From: Acidiferrobacteraceae bacterium | GTDB taxonomy: Bacteria; Pseudomonadota; Gammaproteobacteria; Arenicellales; UBA868 | Assembly (NCBI GenBank): GCA_002724185.1 | Contig: PBOB01000047.1 | Location: 1 to 36,425 of the forward strand | DNA length: 36,425 nucleotides | Reading direction: 5' to 3' | Shown: positions 27,777 to 36,425 of the stretch, piece by piece | How the letters are laid out: every line of letters starts with the position of its first letter | Numbering within the stretch: position 1 is the first letter of the stretch | Program-made: the position numbers and the translations under genes | Notes under the pieces: generated by a model | What the model was told of the DNA's origin: nothing | The model's input: the letters and a program-made list of their open reading frames with translations, nothing else | Databases searched by the model: none

Positions 27777-28736
27777 ATGCAACATTTTCTTGATTTTGAA
27801 AAGCCGATCGCAGAAATAGAAGCAATGATTGATGAGCTCCAGCAAGCTGAAGATCATATCGATGGGGCTCTTCATGATGAGATAGAAAAACTTAAGACTA
27901 AAAGTCGTAAATTGACGGAAGATATTTTTGACAGCCTTACCGATTGGCAAGTAACGCAGGTTGCACGACACCCGTCACGGCCATACACTCTAGATTATAT
28001 CGACCGAATATTTTCGGGATTTGTTGAGCTTCACGGTGATCGGATGTATGGTGATGATGGTGCTATCGTTACTGGGCTAGGGAGATTAACCGGCCGTGGG
28101 GTTGCTATCATTGGTCATCAGAAAGGACGAGATACAGCTGAGAAAATTAGCAGAAATTTTGGCATGCCGCGGCCAGAAGGATTTAGGAAGGCGCAACGAG
28201 TAATGCAATTAGCAGAGCGATTTGGACTGCCTATTGTTACTTTAATTGATACGCCAGGTGCTTATCCCGGTATAGATGCTGAAGAGCGTGGGCAGAGTGA
28301 GGCGATCGCACGCAGTATTTCTCTCATGACAGATCTAACTGTGCCAATCGTTGCATCAGTAATTGGAGAAGGTGGCTCAGGAGGGGCTCTTGCAATAGGG
28401 GTCTGTGACCGCCTACTAATGCTTGAGTATTCAACCTATTCGGTAATCTCACCAGAAGGTTGCGCTTCGATTCTTTGGAAAAATGCCGATAAGGCTCCTG
28501 CAGCTGCTGAGGCTATGAAATTAACGTCATATCAGTTAGCTAAACGGAAGTTGGTAGACGAGATTATAGCTGAACCTCCGGGCGGCGCTCATCGTGATTT
28601 CGATATTAGCGCTCAATTGCTACGTAATGCCATAGAGCAGAATCTTAAAGAGCTGTCGAGCCTAACACCACAAGCCCTCTTAAAAATGAGATATGAACGA
28701 ATTCGTTCATTTGGGACGTATATCGAGCGCGCTTAG
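27777..28736 (+). CDS. accA: Acetyl-CoA carboxylase carboxyltransferase alpha subunit
   Basis: With AccD it moves CO2 from carboxybiotin to acetyl-CoA, making malonyl-CoA for fatty acids. N-terminal [18 protein letters not shown], the [10 protein letters not shown] segment, [27 protein letters not shown] and [12 protein letters not shown] are family hallmarks. Length 319, equal to E. coli. The 46-bp gap after dnaE is AT-rich and shows no good Shine-Dalgarno. Confidence 0.98.
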   Translation: MQHFLDFEKPIAEIEAMIDELQQAEDHIDGALHDEIEKLKTKSRKLTEDIFDSLTDWQVTQVARHPSRPYTLDYIDRIFSGFVELHGDRMYGDDGAIVTGLGRLTGRGVAIIGHQKGRDTAEKISRNFGMPRPEGFRKAQRVMQLAERFGLPIVTLIDTPGAYPGIDAEERGQSEAIARSISLMTDLTVPIVASVIGEGGSGGALAIGVCDRLLMLEYSTYSVISPEGCASILWKNADKAPAAAEAMKLTSYQLAKRKLVDEIIAEPPGGAHRDFDISAQLLRNAIEQNLKELSSLTPQALLKMRYERIRSFGTYIERA

Positions 28737-28747
28737 TCTAGGATGAG

Positions 28748-30115
28748 ATGGGAAATTCATTAGTTAATTCTCCAGTGGTCGAGGCTATTGAGAAGTTTGG
28801 CTCCGAAGCAAAAGAAAGAAGGGTATTTGTAGGCCTGAGTGGAGGCATTGATTCCCAGTCACTTCTTCATGCCTTGGTATCGATCGCTTCGAAATATCAA
28901 ATCGAATTGACCGCAGCACATCTAAATCACCAGCAGTCGAAGCATGCAGACTCTTGGGAGAAACACTGCAGAGAGACATGCGCAGTTTTGAATGTCGAAT
29001 TCATCACTCATCGCCTCAGAGTTACGCATACAAGTACCGCTGGAAAAGAATCGACTTTAAGGGATTTGCGCTATAGCTGGTTTCAAAGTTTAGTGGGTAA
29101 GGCCGATATTTTTGTCACAGCACATCATTTGGACGATCATGTCGAAACTGTTTTGTTAAGATTAGTGCGTGGTAGTGGAGTACGAGGTCTAAGGGGTATA
29201 CCGTCTTGCCGTAGCATGGGAAAAGGAATTCTGCGACGTCCATTCCTCGATATTTGGCGAAAAGATATCGCTGCTTATGCTAAGTTTTATGGACTCAGCT
29301 GGATTGAGGATCATAGTAACAGCGATGAAGCGCATGATAGAAATTTCGTTAGGCATAAGGTTATTACTCAGTTACGTGTGCGCTGGCCAGGGTGTGCACA
29401 GTCTATCGCTCGCAGTGTAGATCATCTAATGTCGGCCGATAGGCTGCTCGATGGAGTTGGCGCTCAGGATATGTCGACTATGTATCAAAACGCGAATGAG
29501 TGCCGGTTTGCCAATTTTGGTAAGATTGATGTTGCGCAATTTAATGCGTTGGATATCGAGCGACGTAACAATGTTCTTAGATTTTGGATAAAGAGCGTTA
29601 GATTCGAGGCGCCTGGTTACCGTAGGCTGTCGGAGCTTTGCCGACAATTGCTTAGCGTGAATTTGGATTCGAAAATACGAATAGTCTTTGGCGATTTTGA
29701 ATTCAGGAGGTACCGCAATTATCTTTATCTCTTGCCGAAGCAGCGTAAACCAATAAGGGCTGTACCGATGGTTTGGAGGGCAAACGGCAGTTGTGAGATG
29801 CCACAGACCGGCGTTCGGATAATTGCTTGCCACGGGGAAGGCATTGGTCTGAAAGCTAGCCATTTTACAGATGATGATGTACTAATTGGATCCTATAGCC
29901 GGTCAGTCGCTTTGCGGCTTCATAGAAACGGTCGTACTCGGACTTTAAGAAACCTTTTCCAGGAGAACGGAATTCCACCATGGGAGCGCTGGCGATTACC
30001 GGTCCTCTTTCTCGGTGATAATCCTATTTGTGTTCCTAGTATAGGATTAGTCCCTGATTTTGCAGCTAGAAAGGGCGAGAATGGTCTAGAAATTGTTCTT
30101 GAAGAGTCCCTCTAG
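28748..30115 (+). CDS. tilS: tRNA(Ile)-lysidine synthetase
   Basis: ATP-dependent enzyme that puts lysine on C34 of tRNA-Ile(CAU), so that the anticodon reads AUA. The PP-loop SGGIDS is at 31-36, with TAHHLDDHVET and the LLRLVRGSGVRGLRG segment following. The C-terminal part (about 375-455, GRTRTLRNLFQENGIPPWER) is the TilS substrate-binding domain. Length 455 (E. coli 432). The ATG lies 11 bp after the accA stop, as in many gammaproteobacteria. Confidence 0.95.
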   Translation: MGNSLVNSPVVEAIEKFGSEAKERRVFVGLSGGIDSQSLLHALVSIASKYQIELTAAHLNHQQSKHADSWEKHCRETCAVLNVEFITHRLRVTHTSTAGKESTLRDLRYSWFQSLVGKADIFVTAHHLDDHVETVLLRLVRGSGVRGLRGIPSCRSMGKGILRRPFLDIWRKDIAAYAKFYGLSWIEDHSNSDEAHDRNFVRHKVITQLRVRWPGCAQSIARSVDHLMSADRLLDGVGAQDMSTMYQNANECRFANFGKIDVAQFNALDIERRNNVLRFWIKSVRFEAPGYRRLSELCRQLLSVNLDSKIRIVFGDFEFRRYRNYLYLLPKQRKPIRAVPMVWRANGSCEMPQTGVRIIACHGEGIGLKASHFTDDDVLIGSYSRSVALRLHRNGRTRTLRNLFQENGIPPWERWRLPVLFLGDNPICVPSIGLVPDFAARKGENGLEIVLEESL

Positions 30116-30245
30116 CAGGAAAATACATAGATAAGGTTTATTGATTGATTGTGAATAATCTAAAGCTCTGGTAGTCTACCGTTCCGTCCGGTGAGTTTGC
30201 TAGCTTCGAGATGCTTCAAATAAGCCAAATCCGATTATCGGGTAA

Positions 30246-31907
<1,662 letters not shown>

Positions 31908-31941
31908 TAAAGTCGCAACATGCGACAAGTATCACAGTCTT

Positions 31942-33252
31942 ATGACATATATTGAACAGATTACGGCGCGTGAGATTCTGGATTCGCGAGGACGGCCGAC
32001 TGTTGAAGGTGAAGTATTATTGAGCGATGGTTCCCGGGGTGTAGCTTCCGTGCCATCAGGCGCTTCTACTGGTTCATTCGAGGCTCGTGAACTACGAGAC
32101 AATGAGGCCAATCGATATGATGGTCAGGGTGTTCGGTTAGCGGTCGCTAACATAAAAGGCCCATTACGAGACATATTGATTGGAGAAGATCCACGAAACC
32201 AAGAAAAACTTGATAGGTCTATGATTGAACTTGATGGGACGCCTAACAAAGAACGGTATGGCGCCAACGCAATATTGGCAATCTCTCTTGCCCTTGCTAA
32301 GGCAAGTGCAGCTAGTTGTCACGAGCCATTATTTACTTATCTAAGGCGTCTCGCTGGTAATACAGAGCCATTAAGCCTGCCTGTACCGCAGATGAACATA
32401 CTTAATGGCGGGGCCCATGCTGACAATAGCATTGATTTTCAGGAGTTTATGATTGTACCGGTTGGTTCAGATACGTTTGCAGAGAGTTTACGAACTGGAG
32501 CGGAAATATTTAGTTGTCTTAGGGAGCTGCTTAAGGAGGCCGGACTAAGTACCGCGGTAGGTGATGAAGGTGGCTTCGCTCCTTCTATTGCCCGAAATGA
32601 GGAGGCTGTTAAATATTTGTCTGCAGCACTGGCCAGTTCTCACCACGGATCATCAGGTACGGTGATGTTTGCGTTAGATGTGGCTAGTACTGAATTCTTT
32701 GATGGTCAGAAATATCAACTTTACGATAACAATAGGCTACTCTCAAGCACGGATATGGCTGATCTACTAGAGACGCTTACCGAGCTATACCCAATTATTA
32801 GTATAGAAGACGGCATGGCCGAGTCTGATTGGGATGGTTGGGCTCACCTTACGCAACAGCTTGGGGATAAAGTTCAGCTTACAGGTGATGATCTTTTCGT
32901 GACAAATGTAGCAATTCTAAATCGTGGTATATCTAGTGGCATTGCAAATTCAATATTGATTAAACCAAATCAAATAGGAACGTTGACTGAAACATTTGAA
33001 ACGGTTAAAGCTGCTAAGGAGTCGGGCTATGCGATTACAATTTCCCATCGCTCTGGCGAAACTGAAGACACCACCATTGCAGATCTTGCAGTAGCTCTTG
33101 GCCCTTGTCAAATTAAGACTGGCTCCTTGACGCGGTCAGAGCGAGTAGCGAAATATAATCGACTACTTAGAATAGAAGAATATCTTGATAGTGCAGCTAG
33201 ATACGCAGGTGTAAGTGCATTTCCTCAATTAGATTTGGAGCGATTTAGTTGA
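31942..33252 (+). CDS. eno: Enolase
   Basis: Converts 2-phosphoglycerate to phosphoenolpyruvate; in many gammaproteobacteria also part of the RNA degradosome. Seen are ITAREILDSRGRPTVEGEV, the loop PSGASTGSFEA, DEGGFAP, metal-binding SIEDGMAESDWDGW, the catalytic-lysine motif LIKPNQIGTLTET and SHRSGETEDT. Length 436 (E. coli 432). It begins 34 bp after pyrG; no Shine-Dalgarno is obvious. The stop overlaps the ftsB start in TTGA. Confidence 0.98.
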   Translation: MTYIEQITAREILDSRGRPTVEGEVLLSDGSRGVASVPSGASTGSFEARELRDNEANRYDGQGVRLAVANIKGPLRDILIGEDPRNQEKLDRSMIELDGTPNKERYGANAILAISLALAKASAASCHEPLFTYLRRLAGNTEPLSLPVPQMNILNGGAHADNSIDFQEFMIVPVGSDTFAESLRTGAEIFSCLRELLKEAGLSTAVGDEGGFAPSIARNEEAVKYLSAALASSHHGSSGTVMFALDVASTEFFDGQKYQLYDNNRLLSSTDMADLLETLTELYPIISIEDGMAESDWDGWAHLTQQLGDKVQLTGDDLFVTNVAILNRGISSGIANSILIKPNQIGTLTETFETVKAAKESGYAITISHRSGETEDTTIADLAVALGPCQIKTGSLTRSERVAKYNRLLRIEEYLDSAARYAGVSAFPQLDLERFS

Positions 33253-33551
33253 TAGTTAGAAACGTTGTTTCTTGCCTTTTAATTTCGGCGCTAGTATCTA
33301 TTTTCGCTGTTTTACAGTACGAGCTTTGGCTAGGCAAGCAAAACGTTTTTGATCTATATCAACTAGATAAGCATATTAAAGAAGCCGTTGAAACGAACAG
33401 CGAGCTGCGTGAACGAAACGATAAGCTTCATGAGGACATTATTGATATAAAAAATCGTTCCGAAGCCATTGAAGCTCAGGCGCGTTTTGATTTGGGATTG
33501 ATCAAGCCAGGAGAAACCTATTACCATATCATGCGGTCAAATTCGAAGTAA
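33249..33551 (+). CDS. ftsB: Cell division protein FtsB
   Basis: Small bitopic protein of the FtsQBL divisome complex. Residues about 5-23 form one membrane segment, followed by the family motif QYELWLGKQNVFDL. A coiled coil covers about 35-75 (SELRERNDKLHEDI), and the conserved RFDLGLIKPGETYYHI ends the protein. Length 100 (E. coli 103). The TTG start overlaps the eno stop by 4 bases; eno-ftsB is a classical pair. The ispD and ispF genes that often follow are not here. Confidence 0.93.
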   Translation: MIVRNVVSCLLISALVSIFAVLQYELWLGKQNVFDLYQLDKHIKEAVETNSELRERNDKLHEDIIDIKNRSEAIEAQARFDLGLIKPGETYYHIMRSNSK

Positions 33552-33565
33552 GTCTGTAGGTTCTC

Positions 33566-34609
33566 CTATTTAATGGACAAGTTCGCCGTATCGTGGGGTT
33601 GAAAACAATCTGTGACAACAATATCTGCACTATTGGGTGCAGTAAACGTGTCACCGACAGCAGTTGTTACGGGAGCGGTTATGAGAAGTTCTACTAAATC
33701 TTCACCCGACTTTGCGATATTTACAATTGATCCAGCTTTTTGAGAGTGTATTGTGGAGTGTGGCGTTAATGGCTCCCCTGGCCGTGGCAATGAACTGCTA
33801 GCAGTCATAGCTGCGCGAACCATGCGTTGTTTAAGTCGCCCCAGATAGTGCACTCTAGCAACAATTTCCTGCCCTGGGTAACATCCTTTCTTGAAATTAA
33901 TTCCACCAATTATGTCTAGATTAAGGCTTTGCGGAATAAATCTTTCCTGAGTTGCCAAAGTTATGGATGGCATCCCAGCTTGAATTTCAGTCAATGTCCA
34001 TTTATTGAGACAGTCTAGGTTTACTAGTTCTTCTAGATGAGACCATTTGTCGATGAAAAAGTCAGCAGGCGCAATGGTAATAGTATTTTGGGTGTTGTTA
34101 GATCGAGGAATAGCTAGTATTGATAAAGTTTCACCGTCTTTACTGAGCAAATGATTTTTTAATAAAGTATCTAGGTGACTTGGTCGGGTAGTCGTGAACC
34201 CAATTACTCCGAATCTGTTATCTATGTCTATATTAACTTTTTGCCTCAAAACATACATGCTTAAATGTTTAACAACTTTTTTTGCTATTAATGCATCAGT
34301 CACAAGCAAGAAATCGCGCGGCCGTCTTGTAAGGTAGAAAATAGCGAAAAGACGACCCTTTGGATTACAGTAGCCAGTTATACCAGAGTTGCCTGGCTTT
34401 AACTCTTTAATATCGGTGGTTAGCTGTGAGTGCAGAAACGCTTCCGCATCGGGCCCGGATACGCGAATTACGGCCATTGAAGTTAGTGGAATAAGGCTTG
34501 TTTGACCAGTTTTGCATGGTATGGATGGATTATCTTCGAAGCTGATTATGGACTCGCCCTGGAAAACGGCTCCTTTTTTTGCTAAGAATTGGTGCCAAGT
34601 TTTAGTCAT
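33566..34609 (-). CDS. ygfZ: Folate-binding Fe-S enzyme maintenance protein YgfZ
   Basis: GcvT-like tetrahydrofolate-binding protein needed for activity of several Fe-S enzymes in E. coli. The signature KGCYPGQE is at 241-248 with the conserved Cys243; the N-terminal part has the GcvT-like VSGPDAEAFLHSQLTTDI segment and CNPKGRLFAI. Length 347 (E. coli 326). It converges on ftsB (14 bp between stops) and is divergent from sdhC. Its place beside succinate dehydrogenase fits a role in keeping that Fe-S complex working. Confidence 0.93.
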   Translation of the reverse strand: MTKTWHQFLAKKGAVFQGESIISFEDNPSIPCKTGQTSLIPLTSMAVIRVSGPDAEAFLHSQLTTDIKELKPGNSGITGYCNPKGRLFAIFYLTRRPRDFLLVTDALIAKKVVKHLSMYVLRQKVNIDIDNRFGVIGFTTTRPSHLDTLLKNHLLSKDGETLSILAIPRSNNTQNTITIAPADFFIDKWSHLEELVNLDCLNKWTLTEIQAGMPSITLATQERFIPQSLNLDIIGGINFKKGCYPGQEIVARVHYLGRLKQRMVRAAMTASSSLPRPGEPLTPHSTIHSQKAGSIVNIAKSGEDLVELLITAPVTTAVGDTFTAPNSADIVVTDCFQPHDTANLSIK

Positions 34610-34943
34610 ATTAAGTTGCTCCGTTCGCTACCGCATCAGTTATTCGTTGTGGTTCCATTCGATAGGCACCAAACCAATAATTTTGCTCTCTTTACGCCGA
34701 ATAGACAATCCTTGAGTTTTATCGGTAATCGCGGGAAAATATTTATAGAATGGGACCTCACTACCAAACACAGCCCTTGTATTCGCCTTTAGGCAGCTCG
34801 GCGCCGCTTAACAGCAGTTTTAGCTAATACTAACTAAAGAAATTGGAAGACATAACACCGAAGCTAACAGCTGCTCGATTCAATAATTGGGAGCGCGATC
34901 GGAATTTTGTTGATTTCTGCATTAGGCCTATAGGCTACACAAA
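34610..34943. other. Divergent intergenic region between ygfZ and sdhC
   Basis: The 334-bp non-coding region should hold promoters for ygfZ and the sdh operon. I see no convincing -35/-10 pair and no RNA gene. A perfect 10-bp palindrome, GCCTATAGGC (34926-34935), sits 8 bases before the sdhC ATG. Two short overlapping frames (up to 34792) have no recognisable product and overlap the ygfZ start, so I do not call them. Confidence 0.6.
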
Positions 34944-35330
34944 ATGAATCCACAATCCAATCGTCCATTGTCTCCGCATCTGCAGATCTACAGACCACAG
35001 ATCACATCGATAATGTCGATTATGCATCGTGGCACTGGAATATTTTTTATTCTTGGAATAATGGGAATCATGGTTTGGGTTATTACGTTAGCCAGCGGAG
35101 TGATAGCGTTCAGCTTCTACCAGAACATCCTTAGAACGATTCCAGGTGTGATCTTTCTAATTAGTTTAAGTTTTAGTTTGTTTTATCATCTAGCAAACGG
35201 TATAAGACATCTATTGTGGGACTTCGGGTGGGGCTACAAAATTAATCAAGTATACCTAACCAGTTGGATAGTCGTGAGTACCGCGTGCTTACTAACAGTC
35301 ATTTTATGGGTGAGACTTACTCTATATTAG
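34944..35330 (+). CDS. sdhC: Succinate dehydrogenase cytochrome b556 subunit
   Basis: Membrane anchor of complex II with part of the haem b and ubiquinone sites. The N-terminus RPLSPHLQIYRPQ and the SIMHRGTG motif (Ser25, His28, Arg29; quinone region) are followed by three membrane helices. The haem-ligand helix SLFYHLANGIRHLLWDFG has His82 at the axial-ligand position. Length 128 (E. coli 129). The RPLSPHLQIYR start resembles alphaproteobacterial/mitochondrial SdhC, unlike the E. coli protein. No Shine-Dalgarno is evident. Confidence 0.94.
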   Translation: MNPQSNRPLSPHLQIYRPQITSIMSIMHRGTGIFFILGIMGIMVWVITLASGVIAFSFYQNILRTIPGVIFLISLSFSLFYHLANGIRHLLWDFGWGYKINQVYLTSWIVVSTACLLTVILWVRLTLY

Positions 35331-35701
35331 TTAAAATACCTCCATTGAACTCTCAAACAAAAAACCCTTTATCTCTGCGCACAACTGGACCGGCTCATGC
35401 GTGGTGGCAGCGCACAACAGCTGTGATCTTGATACCTTTAGCTTTATGGCTAGCTTTTAGTTTTAGCAATCATGTTTTATCGTCATATGAGGATGCGACG
35501 ATGTGGTTGACACAGCCCGTCGTTGCTATTCTATTTTGTCTAGCGTTCATTCTTCTTGTCCTGCATGCTTATTTAGGAATAGTTGTTGTAATTGGAGACT
35601 ATGCAGCAAGTAACCGAATAACTAGTTTAGTAGTAGTTTCCAGAATTTTCGCTGTTACAGCAATTATTGTCACAGTTAGTCTAGTTATTTCATTGTTTTA
35701 G
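35306..35701 (+). CDS. sdhD: Succinate dehydrogenase membrane anchor subunit
   Basis: Second complex II anchor. Motifs are TTGPAHAWWQRTTAVIL at the start of the first helix, three membrane helices, and LLVLHAYLGIVVVIGDY with His87 at the haem-ligand position and Asp98-Tyr99 matching the E. coli quinone-site pair. I prefer ATG 35306 (131 residues, 25-bp overlap with sdhC). An in-frame ATG at 35264 is less likely, and TTG 35345, just after the sdhC stop, is a possible shorter start. The AHxWWQR form is of the alphaproteobacterial type. Confidence 0.88.
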   Translation: MGETYSILVKIPPLNSQTKNPLSLRTTGPAHAWWQRTTAVILIPLALWLAFSFSNHVLSSYEDATMWLTQPVVAILFCLAFILLVLHAYLGIVVVIGDYAASNRITSLVVVSRIFAVTAIIVTVSLVISLF

Positions 35702-35716
35702 AGAATCGCAGAACAA

Positions 35717-36425
35717 ATGAATTCTAATTACGACGTTATTGATCACTACTATGATGTAATTGTAGTGGGAGCAGGTGGGGCAGGGCTTCGCGCGTGTCTA
35801 GGCCTAGCAGAGTCAGGTCTCAGCACGGCTTGTATTACAAAAGTATTTCCCACTAGGTCTCATACGGTTGCTGCCCAAGGCGGTATAAGTGCGGCATTGG
35901 GTAATGCCGGCGAGGATGATTGGCGATGGCATATGTTTGATACTGTTAAGGGATCTGATTGGTTGGGAGACCAGGATGCTATAGAGCTTATGTGCAAGGA
36001 GGCGCCTGAGGCAATTACAGAGTTAGAGCATTACGGTGTTCCGTTCTCACGTACAGAGGAAGGCCTTATCCATCAGCGGGCATTTGGAGGAATGACCACT
36101 CATTATGGAGAGAAACAAGCAGCGAGAACATGTTGTGCAGTAGATCGAACAGGCCATGCAATATTACATACCCTGTATCAACAGTCTCTTAAATATTCTA
36201 CAGAGTTTTTTATTGAGTACTTTGCGCTTGATTTGATTATGAACGATGGAGTGTGTACCGGCGTGATTGCTTGGTGTCTTGATGATGGGAGTCTTCACCG
36301 ATTTTCTGGGAAAATTGTAGTTTTGGCGACTGGTGGGTACGGAAGAGCATATTTCTCAGCAACATCAGCACACACTTGTACAGGTGATGGTAACGCAATG
36401 ACACTTAGGGCTGGCCTGCCACTTC
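35717..36425 (+). CDS. sdhA: Succinate dehydrogenase flavoprotein subunit, 3' end cut off
   Basis: Catalytic FAD subunit that oxidises succinate to fumarate. The frame runs from ATG 35717 to the window end without a stop (236 residues). It shows the FAD dinucleotide motif [11 protein letters not shown] (Gly18, Gly20, Gly23), the covalent flavin histidine His49 in [12 protein letters not shown], and the typical [20 protein letters not shown] and FGGMTTHYG segments. The wording is that of alphaproteobacterial/mitochondrial SdhA. It begins 15 bp after sdhD; sdhB should follow outside the window. Confidence 0.96.
   Translation, partial: MNSNYDVIDHYYDVIVVGAGGAGLRACLGLAESGLSTACITKVFPTRSHTVAAQGGISAALGNAGEDDWRWHMFDTVKGSDWLGDQDAIELMCKEAPEAITELEHYGVPFSRTEEGLIHQRAFGGMTTHYGEKQAARTCCAVDRTGHAILHTLYQQSLKYSTEFFIEYFALDLIMNDGVCTGVIAWCLDDGSLHRFSGKIVVLATGGYGRAYFSATSAHTCTGDGNAMTLRAGLPL

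Noticed and set aside
34512..34792. Two overlapping 67-codon frames upstream of sdhC
   Set aside because: They overlap the ygfZ start, have no good ribosome binding site and no family features.

Overview
The window is a gene-dense, moderately AT-rich chromosomal segment carrying almost only housekeeping genes. The gene order points to a gammaproteobacterium. It shows rpsF-rpsR-rplI-dnaB, map-glnD-dapD divergent from rpsB-tsf, the long run pyrH-frr-uppS-cdsA-dxr-rseP-bamA-skp-fabZ-lpxA-lpxB-rnhB-dnaE-accA-tilS, and then pyrG-eno-ftsB. LPS-synthesis and outer-membrane-assembly genes show a Gram-negative envelope. I cannot name the genus. Short intergenic gaps, stop/start overlaps and frequent GTG/TTG starts give it a compact look.

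Layout: (1) 1-1899, 5'-truncated acs (acetate activation). (2) 1900-4863, rpsF-rpsR-rplI with a leader that looks like an autoregulatory S6:S18 site, followed by dnaB. (3) 4929-6293, radA, whose stop codon overlaps that of convergent dapD. (4) 6290-10605 minus strand, map-glnD-dapD (N-terminal Met removal, nitrogen sensing, lysine/DAP synthesis). (5) 10606-10858, divergent control region with a structured rpsB leader. (6) 10859-28736 plus strand: translation (rpsB, tsf, frr), UMP kinase (pyrH), undecaprenyl/CDP-DAG/isoprenoid precursors (uppS, cdsA, dxr), envelope stress and OMP assembly (rseP, bamA, skp), fatty acid and lipid A synthesis (fabZ, lpxA, lpxB, accA), and nucleic acid enzymes (rnhB, dnaE). 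(7) 28748-33551, tilS, pyrG, eno, ftsB. (8) 33566-34609 minus strand, ygfZ. (9) 34944-36425, sdhC-sdhD-sdhA of the alphaproteobacterial/mitochondrial type, with sdhA running off the window.

The genes make a growth-rate-linked set: ribosome and replication parts, CTP supply, and the precursors for peptidoglycan, phospholipid and lipid A. YgfZ, which supports Fe-S enzymes, sits beside the Fe-S complex succinate dehydrogenase.

I found no mobile element, CRISPR array, toxin-antitoxin, defence or biosynthetic cluster and no tRNA/rRNA gene. I do not see a novel biological system here. The points worth a second look are: acidic low-complexity tails on ribosomal proteins S6 and S2, the S2 tail built partly from a perfect hexanucleotide repeat; absence of lpxD from its usual place between skp and fabZ, and of kdsA between pyrG and eno; an LpxA acyl-chain ruler residue that predicts a shorter lipid A acyl chain; the mitochondrial-type SDH; and candidate r-protein leader structures.
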